A stretch of 64,000 bases of DNA from Algoriphagus winogradskyi (GTDB lineage Bacteria; Bacteroidota; Bacteroidia; Cytophagales; Cyclobacteriaceae). Positions 16,595-25,076 of the stretch are shown here, one piece after another (position 1 is the stretch's first letter; the number at the start of each line of letters is the position of its first letter). The stretch lies in the NCBI RefSeq assembly GCF_900182815.1, contig NZ_FXUA01000009.1:123102-187101 (forward strand), given 5' to 3'. The translations under genes were made by a program, and so were the position numbers. The notes below the pieces were generated by a model. The model saw nothing but the letters and a program-made list of their open reading frames with translations, made no database searches and was not told the origin of the DNA.

Positions 16595-18001
16595 ATGAAG
16601 CGCATATTATTAGTAGAAGATGATCTGACTTATTCCAGAATAGTCAAGACCTTTTTAGAGAAAAATGGATTCATAATTCAGACTGCTATCAAAGTCAAGG
16701 AAGCACAGCAATTGTTTAGCAATTCTAAGTTCGATTTGATCATTGCCGATTTCAGGCTACCGGATGGCACTGGCATGGAGTTGCTCCAATGGTCTAAAAG
16801 CAATTATCCTCATACCCAAGTGATTCTAATCACTCACTACTCCGATATACGAATTGCAATTAAGGCAATGAAACTAGGAGCTTTCGAATACATCACCAAG
16901 CCGATCAACCCGGATGAGCTGTTGGCAACTGTAAAAGAATCTCTTTCAGCCAAAATCCAAGAGCATGATTCTACGGAGAACACTGCAGCTCCAACAAGTT
17001 TTTCACCAAAAAACAAGGTAAAAAGTAGCTATGTAATAGGGACTTCTGCTGAGGCCGAAAAACTTGAAAAGCATATACAACTCGTAGCACCGACTGATTT
17101 AAGCGTATTGGTTCTAGGAGAAACCGGTACAGGCAAGGAATTTATTTCAAGAAGAATTCATGATTTATCCACCAGAAAAGATGGAGCTTTTATTGCAATT
17201 GACTGTGGAGCTTTGCCCAAAGAACTAGCTGGCAGTGAACTTTTTGGACATGTAAAGGGTGCCTTTACGGGAGCTTTAGAGAACAAAACAGGACATTTTG
17301 AGATGGCGAATGGTGGCACCATCTTCTTGGATGAAATTGGAAATCTGAGCTATGATGTGCAAATACAACTACTGCGAGCGATTCAGGAGAGAACCATCCG
17401 AAAAATCGGAGGTAATAAGGAAATTCAAATCGATGTACGGATTATTGCTGCCACAAATGATAATCTGATTTTGCAGGCTGGGGATGGGCATTTCCGTGAG
17501 GATCTATATCATAGATTGAATGAATTTACCCTAAGCGCTATCCCACTAAGAAGCAAGAAAGAAGATTTGCAAGATTTCGCAGATCAATTCTTGGAAGAGA
17601 GTAATGCCCGTCTTGGCAAAAATGTCAAAGGGTTTTCTCCTGAAGTTTGGGAGATTTTCCTTGCCTATGACTGGCCAGGCAATTTGCGGGAGTTAAGAAA
17701 CATAATCAAACGCGCGGTTCTTTTGACGTCAGGATCATATGTGGAGAAAGACTCTTTGCCTGCAGACATTTATGAGCCTTCTGTGAGTCTAGTTGGGTCA
17801 AACGGAAGCTACCCCTCCAACTCAAGCAAGACTGATAAGCTTTCGCCAAAAGATTATAAATCCCAGTGGATAGAGCAGGAAAAAGAATTGATTCAAAAAG
17901 TACTGATGGACACCAAATTTAATAAGTCCAAAACTGCCCGAATTCTAAATATGGATCGTAAGACCCTTTATAGTAAAATGGAAAAATACGGCTTGGATTA
18001 A
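16595..18001 (+). CDS. sigma-54-dependent response regulator (NtrC family)
   Basis: The 468-residue protein has a receiver domain (1-120, phosphoacceptor D52 in IIADFRLPDG), an AAA+ domain (about 148-380) and a Fis-type helix-turn-helix at the end (NKSKTARILNMDRKTLYSKM). The Walker A GETGTGKE, the sigma-54 contact loop GAFTGA and Walker B FLDEIG are all intact, so it should activate sigma-54 promoters. No sigma-54 site was found nearby. The gene converges on the hybrid kinase gene with a 4-bp overlap of stop codons; they may or may not be partners. Confidence 0.93.
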   Translation: MKRILLVEDDLTYSRIVKTFLEKNGFIIQTAIKVKEAQQLFSNSKFDLIIADFRLPDGTGMELLQWSKSNYPHTQVILITHYSDIRIAIKAMKLGAFEYITKPINPDELLATVKESLSAKIQEHDSTENTAAPTSFSPKNKVKSSYVIGTSAEAEKLEKHIQLVAPTDLSVLVLGETGTGKEFISRRIHDLSTRKDGAFIAIDCGALPKELAGSELFGHVKGAFTGALENKTGHFEMANGGTIFLDEIGNLSYDVQIQLLRAIQERTIRKIGGNKEIQIDVRIIAATNDNLILQAGDGHFREDLYHRLNEFTLSAIPLRSKKEDLQDFADQFLEESNARLGKNVKGFSPEVWEIFLAYDWPGNLRELRNIIKRAVLLTSGSYVEKDSLPADIYEPSVSLVGSNGSYPSNSSKTDKLSPKDYKSQWIEQEKELIQKVLMDTKFNKSKTARILNMDRKTLYSKMEKYGLD

Positions 18002-20535
18002 CTTTGTAAATCCGCAGTTTTTTCAATGGTCTCGGAAAGCGCTGACAGCAAGATGTTAATTTCTTCATCCAGCTGATTTAACGTTTCACCGAGGCCATTT
18101 TTATTCCCTATTTTCAAACTGTTCTCTACCTTCCTAGCCGTCTGACCTGCAGTACTTTTGACTTGACCTAAGCGACTTCCTAATTGATGACAAATCTCGA
18201 GAATCTGCTCATAATCATCCTCTAACCTCGCTTTTTTCAATTTACCGAGATCCTTCCTAGTCTCCGCTATCAGCTCACGTACAATATCTTGCAGAAGAAG
18301 TTCGTCGCCCATACAAAATCTCGCCAGATCTTTCAACTGAAACAACGTATTTTCCGATTCACTGATTTTAGGGCTTAAAGGAGAGTTTTTAACCACATTA
18401 TTTGGGAAAAATTTACCTAAGCACTCGACCAATACCCGCTCTTGGAAAGGCTTGAAAATAATCTCCGTAAAACCACTTTCCATCATTTTTTCCCGCTCTT
18501 CCACAAACACATTCGCTGTCATAGCCAGGATCGGAATCTCTTTATACTTATCAATGGATCGTAAGTTAGCCACCACATCAAATCCTGAGAACTCAGGCAT
18601 TTGTATATCCAAAATCGCCAAGTCAAAATCAACCTCAACAAACTCATCCCGGAAATTAGTACCCCCAGGATAGGCGATAATAGATCCCCCAAAGTAACTC
18701 AAAATAGTCTCCAAATACCTGATACCCACCTTGTCGTCATCGACCAAAAGTATCTTCAGCCCCGTAAGATCAATGGTTGCTATTTCATCGGGGTTAAACT
18801 CAACGCGCTGGGACTCTGTAGCTACCATAGGCAAAGTCACCAACATGCAGGTTCCTTCATGCTCTACACTTTTTGCGCTAATCTCTCCTCCCATCAAGTA
18901 AACCAAGCGCTGAACTATGGCCAAACCTAGACCTGTTCCTCCATATTTTCTAGAGATCGAGGTATCGGCCTGATCAAATTCCATAAAGACCTTTTCGAGC
19001 ACTGCTGGAGACATCCCAATACCTGTGTCCTTTATTTCCACAGTCAGTTCATTTTTCACCCACCCCACATTTACACAAATCGAGCCTTCTGAAGTAAATT
19101 TAAATGCATTACTAAGCAGATTATTTAGGATTTGTTTCAAACGAAGCTGATCACCGATCAACCATTTGTCTTTTGGTAGATCCAAAGCCCATTCAAAATC
19201 GACTTTCTTTTCTCCAGCCTGCAATTCAAAGAAGCTTTGCAAGGAGGAAAAGAGAGCCTCCGGGTCGAAAGGCCTTGCCTCTAACTTCAACTTACCGGCT
19301 TCCAGTTTCGAAAAGTCAAGCACCTCATCGACGATTTCCATTAAAGTATCTGATGCAAACCCTATCATTCTTAAATGGGATTGCTGACTGGAGTCTAATT
19401 CTGATTTTTCTAAAACTGATCTATAGCCTTGAATTACGTGAAGAGGGTTTCGAATCTCATGACTCATGTTGGCTAAAAATTCCTGCTTAGACCTAGCTAA
19501 CTGCTCCGACTTCTGTCTCGAAATTTCGAGATTTTCCTGATATTTCTTTGTAACCTGGATCTCCTTCAAAATCGAATAAACCATTACCGCAGCACCTATA
19601 ACTGCTAATACCACGATCATGATCAAGAAATAAGTCATGTCATAAGTAAGCTGATAGGCGGAGTCATTTTGGCGATCCGATTTCTCAATCGCACGCTGTT
19701 GCAGGGTGCTTACGAGACTTTGGATAGTGTTGATAATTTTGCTTTGGCTGATGGAAATATCGGCTTCCATCTTGGCAAGTTTCTGCCGCTGTATAGACTC
19801 CTCCCGATTGACTCTGTTGATTACACCTTTGATGTTATATAGAACACTATCTAGAGTCTGCCCTTCTGGCAAATTGGAGTCTTTGAAATTTTGCTTTTGT
19901 AAATCACGAAGGAAGGCAATTGACTTGTCATCTTCATTAGTAATAATGGTCTTTTGCTGAACTTTACCTGTCTTTGCCTCTTGGCGAGAAGTCATTTCTT
20001 CCTCCAGCTCATTGAACAAGGAAGCTTTTGGATTGATCTTCTCTATGGGTTTTTGCTCCAGACTCGCTGCACGCCTTCTAATTCCCAATTCCACCTTGTT
20101 CAACGCTTCTTGGGTGAAATTCCGATTAGCCAAACTAGATTTAACCTCATACAAGTTGATATAACCCAAGATGAGGGTATCGAGATTGGTTCTTATACTC
20201 TGGATATAGCTGTTTTCTAAGGAGTCTTCAGCCAATAATGCTAATTCCTGAAGCTTAAGTTTAAGCGAAATCACACTTGAATCCTGAACTCTAAAGTCCT
20301 GATCAACAGTAGAGTGATCCATCTGGGTGATTTGAATAATCTCAGATTGAAGATTATTGAGCAGGTTTTGTTTCTGATTTGGCTCCGCAAGTTCCTTCAT
20401 GGTTTCAAGGAGCCTATTCTGAGTGTAATAAGTCAACCCTGCCATTCCAATCAGGAAAATGGCGGCTATGAAAAAGCCGGTAACGACTTTCCCAGCAGTA
20501 CTGGAACTAGGGGATTTCTTATTCATTAAAAACAC
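17998..20535 (-). CDS. hybrid sensor histidine kinase with receiver and HPt domains
   Basis: The 845-residue inner-membrane kinase has two membrane segments (about 16-36 and 298-320) flanking a ~260-residue helical periplasmic sensor region. A short coiled coil leads into HisKA (MSHEIRNPLHV, His near 360), and an HATPase domain follows (DTGIGM and GGTGLGLAIV). Next come a receiver (VDDDK, phosphoacceptor in AILDIQMP near 648) and a C-terminal HPt domain (ICHQLGSRLG, His near 781). This is a complete internal phosphorelay that should hand phosphate to a separate regulator. It follows the DsrE gene by 36 bp on the same strand, so co-transcription is possible. Confidence 0.92.
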   Translation of the reverse strand: MFLMNKKSPSSSTAGKVVTGFFIAAIFLIGMAGLTYYTQNRLLETMKELAEPNQKQNLLNNLQSEIIQITQMDHSTVDQDFRVQDSSVISLKLKLQELALLAEDSLENSYIQSIRTNLDTLILGYINLYEVKSSLANRNFTQEALNKVELGIRRRAASLEQKPIEKINPKASLFNELEEEMTSRQEAKTGKVQQKTIITNEDDKSIAFLRDLQKQNFKDSNLPEGQTLDSVLYNIKGVINRVNREESIQRQKLAKMEADISISQSKIINTIQSLVSTLQQRAIEKSDRQNDSAYQLTYDMTYFLIMIVVLAVIGAAVMVYSILKEIQVTKKYQENLEISRQKSEQLARSKQEFLANMSHEIRNPLHVIQGYRSVLEKSELDSSQQSHLRMIGFASDTLMEIVDEVLDFSKLEAGKLKLEARPFDPEALFSSLQSFFELQAGEKKVDFEWALDLPKDKWLIGDQLRLKQILNNLLSNAFKFTSEGSICVNVGWVKNELTVEIKDTGIGMSPAVLEKVFMEFDQADTSISRKYGGTGLGLAIVQRLVYLMGGEISAKSVEHEGTCMLVTLPMVATESQRVEFNPDEIATIDLTGLKILLVDDDKVGIRYLETILSYFGGSIIAYPGGTNFRDEFVEVDFDLAILDIQMPEFSGFDVVANLRSIDKYKEIPILAMTANVFVEEREKMMESGFTEIIFKPFQERVLVECLGKFFPNNVVKNSPLSPKISESENTLFQLKDLARFCMGDELLLQDIVRELIAETRKDLGKLKKARLEDDYEQILEICHQLGSRLGQVKSTAGQTARKVENSLKIGNKNGLGETLNQLDEEINILLSALSETIEKTADLQS

Positions 20536-20571
20536 ATTACCCCAGGAACCAATAATTATTCCAATTGGGGA

Positions 20572-21123
20572 TTAAAATTTTAAGATCGTGTAGCCTTTTG
20601 GAGCATAGGTAGTCACTGTGGTCATAGCTGACAAAGCTACTTCCACGCCCTCATAAAGATCTGATTTTTCTAGATTTCTAGCTCGAAGTGACTGCCCACA
20701 CACCAGCACTTCTACTCCTGCTTCTTCCAATGCCTTGAAAACAGGAATATTCGGGTTATCAGAATTATATCGCTTTTGATATACTTCATTGTTCATAACG
20801 GTAGCAATCGCTCCACCATGTACTACCACTTTTACATGCATGCGATCCTTAGAAACACCCGCAAGGCCGTGAAGATTCATCATTCTGGCAATATTATCCA
20901 CCCAGCGACTGATCTTAGCATTATCTTCAGCTGCTGAGGTCATGTCTATTAGGATGTAATAATCCAAACTCCCATCTGGCCTTTCAGAGGCCTCAGGAAC
21001 TTCATAAATCCCCCCAAAATCTTTTACGAGAGGGAATTGAGCAGATTGGCCAAATGAAAATTGTGTTGTAAAAATCGTCGCACAAAATAATGCTGCTTTA
21101 ACTAGTCGGTTCATAGAAATCAA
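20572..21123 (-). CDS. secreted DsrE/DsrF-like protein
   Basis: The 183-residue protein has a signal peptide (residues ~1-25, ending SFGQ) and a DsrE-like fold: VKVVVHGGAIATVM and the conserved cysteine in VEVLVCGQSL near residue 143. DsrE family proteins bind or relay sulfur or act as small-thiol carriers; the periplasmic forms are poorly understood. It is 36 bp upstream of the hybrid kinase gene and could supply or sense a sulfur or redox signal, but that is conjecture. Confidence 0.8.
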   Translation of the reverse strand: MISMNRLVKAALFCATIFTTQFSFGQSAQFPLVKDFGGIYEVPEASERPDGSLDYYILIDMTSAAEDNAKISRWVDNIARMMNLHGLAGVSKDRMHVKVVVHGGAIATVMNNEVYQKRYNSDNPNIPVFKALEEAGVEVLVCGQSLRARNLEKSDLYEGVEVALSAMTTVTTYAPKGYTILKF

Positions 21124-21416
21124 ATTTGGCTCAAAATGTAGGAAAAAAATATGGAGAGGAATGCCGATGGTGGAAAAAAGTCAGTTCCCCTCCACAAGAA
21201 CCTCAATGATGGTATATCTACCCGAAAGCTCAGTTAAGCATAAACCCAACTAACTATCAACCAGTTATAGATTCAACCTTAGTATGATGATCAAATCACT
21301 TCTGATTATTATATTAGTACATGTGATCAAACCAATGTAAACTGACCTATGTGCAAAACTGTGAATAAGGTTTAGTGAAATTGGTACTCTTCTTACTTTT
21401 TTTAACAAAACTTCCT

Positions 21417-23261
21417 ATGACTGTTCGAAAATTCACACTTGAAATCGAGGGATTATTTAAAGCCTCAGGAGAAATTGACATAGACGATTCTGTGGTAAAC
21501 ACCTCCCTCCTTTCGACTATCCCTGCACCCTCTACTCCAACTCCTGAGCATAAACAAGAACGAGAACCATACAAGCCAACACCTATTCCTGAGGATGCAA
21601 TAAGTATTCATGAGTACGGAGTTGAGCCAATAGATTCCCAACTAGAGGGGTTAACGTTTCAAGGCTGCTGTTACCCTGGACATTCCACACCGATGGGTGA
21701 TGGATACTGGATAGAGCAAAACAATGGGGTGAGAATAATAAAAATTAAAAATGGAGTTAAAACCAGCGAGTTGGCCAGAAGCTACATTGGAACTCCTGAA
21801 TTTAATAATCTTGATCTCTCCAATGTAAACCTATATATACCCAAAGGGACTTACATCCACTTGCAGGGAGCAGGAATGAACGCACTTTGGTATCAGAAGA
21901 CTAAAAGTATATCGGGTGAAGGGACGTTGATAGGAATTAAAAATGACAACAATCCATCTTTCAATAAAATATCCACTAAAGTACAAGGTATAACTCTAAA
22001 GAATATCATTGTAGAGTGTACTCCTGATAGACATGCTGACCAGATCTTACATGGTCTAACTATTAACCTAAACTCTTTAGAAAAAAGCAGGAATCCTATT
22101 ACCGTTGACAGTTTAAAGGCAACAATCGAAGCTGATGGAGTGGTAATTGAAACAGAGGCTCAATTGAGGTCAGGTTTTTACATTGACCACGCAAAAAAAG
22201 TAAGTATAAAAAATTCCTCTATCGTCGCGAGTTATGCCGATAACGGTATTCGTGTAAGCCGCGTACTTCAAACCTGTGAGCTCATTGGAAATACATCCGG
22301 CAAAGGCTTCAATACAGCTTTACAAGCGTCCGCAAATAGGGAAGCTTTGTCCATAGGATTTAAATTTCATGGAAATACAGTAAATGAAGTATTGGAAGAA
22401 GGAGCAGGATTTGATTCCTATGCAAACTCGCTGAATCTATTGCCTGTTATTACCAAATTTTATATTTCCAAGGCATACAGAGGAGATCACGGAACAGTAA
22501 TAGAAATTGATACTCTTTACTTCATTGAAGAATTAATAGCCGGTAAAAAATATGGGAATAAAACTGTGAATGCCGCTTTTGTAGGAGATGCTAAAAACTT
22601 CCTTTTCGTGATTGATGGCGAGTATAAAGATTTCAGAGTTATTTCTTCTGAACCATACAACAATGGTAATTCCCTTAAAATCGTTATTGAAAGTGACTAT
22701 ATCCCCTCCGTAGGTTCTGAAGCTTCGCTGGTAACTGGATTTTATAAATGTTCTATCTCCGAAAACACAGTAAATGGTGTAGTACCCAAGACCAATCAGC
22801 CTGGACATGCACTAAGTCTTTGGGGAGGTGGATTTCATAATATAATTGCAAGAAATGTGGTAAGAGGGGGCCGAAGTGGCTTAAATATGGCTAGTCTTGG
22901 AGCTTTTGGGGTAGAGAATCCAGATTACTTTTGCCATGCAATAGGCAACATAATCGAGGAAAACAAGATCTACGACACTATTAGTGCAATCCGCATTACT
23001 AGCGAGTACAGTAAAAGATTTGGATATGGCAACAAACTTTTGAAGAATGAGGTATCAGGGGGCGAAATTTATATCAATAACCAACGTGACTTTACTATGA
23101 GAGGAAATTACCTTTCAGGTAATACTGTGATGATCGAAAATGTATCAGGAATTCTGGAAGGCGGTGCCTTGACAGATACACTAATTGAAATCAAAAATTG
23201 TCCTGATTTGGTCTTAGGATCTATAGATCTGGTAGGCAAATCTGAAATAAGGAGAGTGTAG
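21417..23261 (+). CDS. right-handed beta-helix protein
   Basis: The 614-residue protein has a short N-terminal module (VRKFTLEIEGLF), a Pro/Thr-rich linker (near residues 35-60) and a long beta-helix region with repeated strand-turn units such as LDLSNVNLYIPKGTYIHLQG and RNVVRGGRSGLNM. The shape is that of pectate-lyase-like or tail-spike-like proteins. I chose ATG 21417. A GTG at 21375 would add a 14-residue hydrophobic stretch that resembles a weak signal but lacks a cleavage site. Without a clear signal peptide or T9SS tail, location and substrate are unknown. It is an isolated gene next to tRNA-Leu. Confidence 0.75.
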   Translation: MTVRKFTLEIEGLFKASGEIDIDDSVVNTSLLSTIPAPSTPTPEHKQEREPYKPTPIPEDAISIHEYGVEPIDSQLEGLTFQGCCYPGHSTPMGDGYWIEQNNGVRIIKIKNGVKTSELARSYIGTPEFNNLDLSNVNLYIPKGTYIHLQGAGMNALWYQKTKSISGEGTLIGIKNDNNPSFNKISTKVQGITLKNIIVECTPDRHADQILHGLTINLNSLEKSRNPITVDSLKATIEADGVVIETEAQLRSGFYIDHAKKVSIKNSSIVASYADNGIRVSRVLQTCELIGNTSGKGFNTALQASANREALSIGFKFHGNTVNEVLEEGAGFDSYANSLNLLPVITKFYISKAYRGDHGTVIEIDTLYFIEELIAGKKYGNKTVNAAFVGDAKNFLFVIDGEYKDFRVISSEPYNNGNSLKIVIESDYIPSVGSEASLVTGFYKCSISENTVNGVVPKTNQPGHALSLWGGGFHNIIARNVVRGGRSGLNMASLGAFGVENPDYFCHAIGNIIEENKIYDTISAIRITSEYSKRFGYGNKLLKNEVSGGEIYINNQRDFTMRGNYLSGNTVMIENVSGILEGGALTDTLIEIKNCPDLVLGSIDLVGKSEIRRV

Positions 23262-23292
23262 TGCTATAAAAAATGCTATAAAATAAATGAAA

Positions 23293-23321
23293 AAAGGCCT
23301 ATATGATGAGTATAGGCCTTT
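23293..23321. terminator. bidirectional terminator
   Basis: An 11-bp perfect stem (23293-23303 with 23311-23321, arms AAAGGCCTATA/TATAGGCCTTT) and a 7-base loop serve the beta-helix gene on the plus strand and the tRNA on the minus strand; both sides have T-runs. Confidence 0.85.
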
Positions 23322-23325
23322 TCTG

Positions 23326-23409
23326 TGCGCACGAGAGGATTCGAACCTCCACACTACTTAAAGCACCAGCCCCTCAAGCTGGCGTGTCTACCAGTTTCAC
23401 CACGTGCGC
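23326..23409 (-). tRNA. tRNA-Leu (anticodon GAG)
   Basis: The 84-nt gene has a 7-bp acceptor stem (GCGCACG with CGTGCGC), discriminator A at 23326, a TTCGAATC T-loop, and a variable arm of class II length. The anticodon stem CCAGC/GCTGG encloses the loop TTGAGGG, giving anticodon GAG for CUC/CUU codons. CCA is not encoded. Confidence 0.95.
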
Positions 23410-23422
23410 GGTTAACAGACTG

Positions 23423-23454
23423 CAAAAGTATCAGACTTGCCTATTCTAAGCAAA
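23423..23454 (-). promoter_or_regulatory. tRNA-Leu promoter
   Basis: The minus strand shows TTTG (23451-23454), a 20-base spacer and TACTTTTG (23423-23430), an exact fit to the Bacteroidota housekeeping promoter, 13 bp before the mature tRNA. Confidence 0.75.
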
Positions 23455-23559
23455 CCCGATGCTAACCTTTTGCATTTATTTTCTTAGGAATTACTTTAAC
23501 GCCTCTGTTCGGGCCTGTCTTGCCGCTAGAAAGATTCCACTAACAGAAACGCATCATCA

Positions 23560-24444
23560 TCACCCGTAAACCTTCTTCTCAGCTGACAAGAGTGTATTAT
23601 AAAGCAACGATGCAATCGTCATAGGTCCTACTCCACCTGGTACTGGTGTGATCGCAGAAGCGATTTCAGAAACTTCCTCAAATTTCACATCTCCAACCAA
23701 TCTGAAACCTGATTTCTTGCTTGCATCTTCAATCCTGTGAATCCCCACATCGATTACCACAGCGCCTGGCTTCACCATATCAGCAGTTACGAAATGAGGC
23801 TTTCCTAAAGCTACGATCAGAATATCAGCAGTTTTAGCGATCTCTGGAAGATTGGCAGTCCGGCTATGAGTCAACGTCACCGTAGCATTTCCCGGATAGC
23901 CATTTCTGGCCATCAGGATACTCATCGGACTTCCTACGATATGGGATCTACCGATCACCACGCAATGCTTGCCTGAAGTCTCGATATTGTATCTCTTCAG
24001 CAATTCTACGATGCCGTAAGGAGTCGCCGCAACGTAAGCAGGCCAGTTCAAAGCCATACGTCCAACGTTTGCTGGAGTAAATCCATCTACATCTTTCTCA
24101 GGCTTGATCTTATTGGTTACTTTCTCAACAGAGATATGCTTAGGCAGCGGAAGCTGTACGATCAATCCATCGATATCAGCATTCTCATTAATATCCTCCA
24201 CCACTTTCAACAATTCCTCTTCGGAGACATTATCCTCCAGTCTTACCAAAGTTGATTCAAAACCACATTCTCCACAGGCCTTCACTTTTGCATTTACATA
24301 GGTTTGGCTCGCTCCATCACTTCCCACAAGAATAGCTGCTAGGTGAGGTGTTTTGCCTCCTTCAGCTTTTATTTCCGCCACTCGGGTAGCGATTTCGGAT
24401 TTGATTTGCGTTGAGGTGAGTTTTCCGTCGATGAGAATTGCCAT
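23560..24444 (-). CDS. folD: bifunctional methylenetetrahydrofolate dehydrogenase/cyclohydrolase
   Basis: The 294-residue cytosolic enzyme makes 10-formyl-THF from 5,10-methylene-THF with NADP. Family motifs are all present: SQTYVNAKVKACGECG with the catalytic Tyr and Lys, LIVQLPLPKH, KDVDGFTP, the dinucleotide loop VIGRSHIVGSP and PGGVGPMT near the end. Length is normal. The upstream flank (24445-24504) is repeat-like DNA shared with the four-helix-bundle gene region, so the promoter lies in or beyond it. Confidence 0.96.
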   Translation of the reverse strand: MAILIDGKLTSTQIKSEIATRVAEIKAEGGKTPHLAAILVGSDGASQTYVNAKVKACGECGFESTLVRLEDNVSEEELLKVVEDINENADIDGLIVQLPLPKHISVEKVTNKIKPEKDVDGFTPANVGRMALNWPAYVAATPYGIVELLKRYNIETSGKHCVVIGRSHIVGSPMSILMARNGYPGNATVTLTHSRTANLPEIAKTADILIVALGKPHFVTADMVKPGAVVIDVGIHRIEDASKKSGFRLVGDVKFEEVSEIASAITPVPGGVGPMTIASLLYNTLLSAEKKVYG

Positions 24445-25076
24445 ATTTTATTATTTACGGATTCAAACTTCGAAATTCAACATTCGAAGTTCGCCATTCA
24501 TTATTCAATTATTATTTCTTTCAGCTGTTCCAACACTTTTTACAAATATTGAAATTAACTGGTTGCATTCATTCTGTATAACTTCAATTGCATTTTGATC
24601 AAGATGAAGTTTAGCTTTTTCAACAATCTTGATAGCAACTCCACTTTCTCTTAGTTCTTTCAAAACTACTTTCATTTTATGGATAAAGTCCTTTCGGGAT
24701 TCTCCTGACTGTGCTTCTCCATAATTCAAAGCAGGCGATGTTCCACTTCTGAGAAGCTGATTAGCCATGTGATTTCCTGCTTTTGAGTTAACCATAGAAT
24801 CGGTAAAAGATATAATAGCAGCAGCGAAATCTATTAATCGCGCCTCTAAATCATACTTTCTTTCCATTGTACCCAGGTATAGTGTTGAATTCTAATACTT
24901 CATTATTTGAAATTCATCATTCTAAATTCACAATTTAATCCATCAATGGTTGAAGTTCCGTTGAACCCCACTTCATTATTCGAACTTCATCATTCTTCAT
25001 TTGAAATTAAATTAATAATGAATGTCGAATGATGAATAATGAATAACCAACTTTTGGACTCCGAAATAACCTCCGA
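24445..25076. repeat. degenerate ATTC-rich repeats around the four-helix-bundle gene
   Basis: Both flanks of the gene at 24505 contain imperfect copies of short units such as CTTCATTATTCGAACTTCATC. Two 26-bp copies (24898-24923 and 24971-24996) differ at three positions, and a further inverted set lies at 25015-25045. Similar but weaker runs occur at 26912-27012 and 27585-27628 around lepA and the DUF4924 gene. They are not CRISPR-like. Confidence 0.55.
24505..24867 (-). CDS. four-helix-bundle protein (23S rRNA intervening-sequence family)
   Basis: The 120-residue protein is nearly all alpha-helical and carries the family features: DLEARLIDFAAAI at the start, ANQLLRSGTSPALNYGEAQ in the middle with the conserved RS-GT-S-NY-EA pattern, and a long C-terminal helix. 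Relatives are found inside 23S rRNA intervening sequences and as scattered intergenic genes; their function is unknown. Here it lies between folD and lepA in repeat-rich DNA, which suggests it arrived as a small mobile cassette. Confidence 0.88.
   Translation of the reverse strand: MERKYDLEARLIDFAAAIISFTDSMVNSKAGNHMANQLLRSGTSPALNYGEAQSGESRKDFIHKMKVVLKELRESGVAIKIVEKAKLHLDQNAIEVIQNECNQLISIFVKSVGTAERNNN

Noticed and set aside
21375..21416. GTG start that would give the beta-helix protein a signal peptide
   Set aside because: The hydrophobic stretch is short and lacks a cleavage site; ATG 21417 is preferred but the earlier start is not excluded.
23326..23409. tRNA-Leu as an integration site for a mobile island
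   Set aside because: No repeat of the tRNA 3' end and no integrase were seen in the window; a terminator lies directly after the tRNA.
24868..25076. CRISPR-like repeats
   Set aside because: Copies are imperfect, irregularly spaced and not separated by unique spacers; no cas genes are present.
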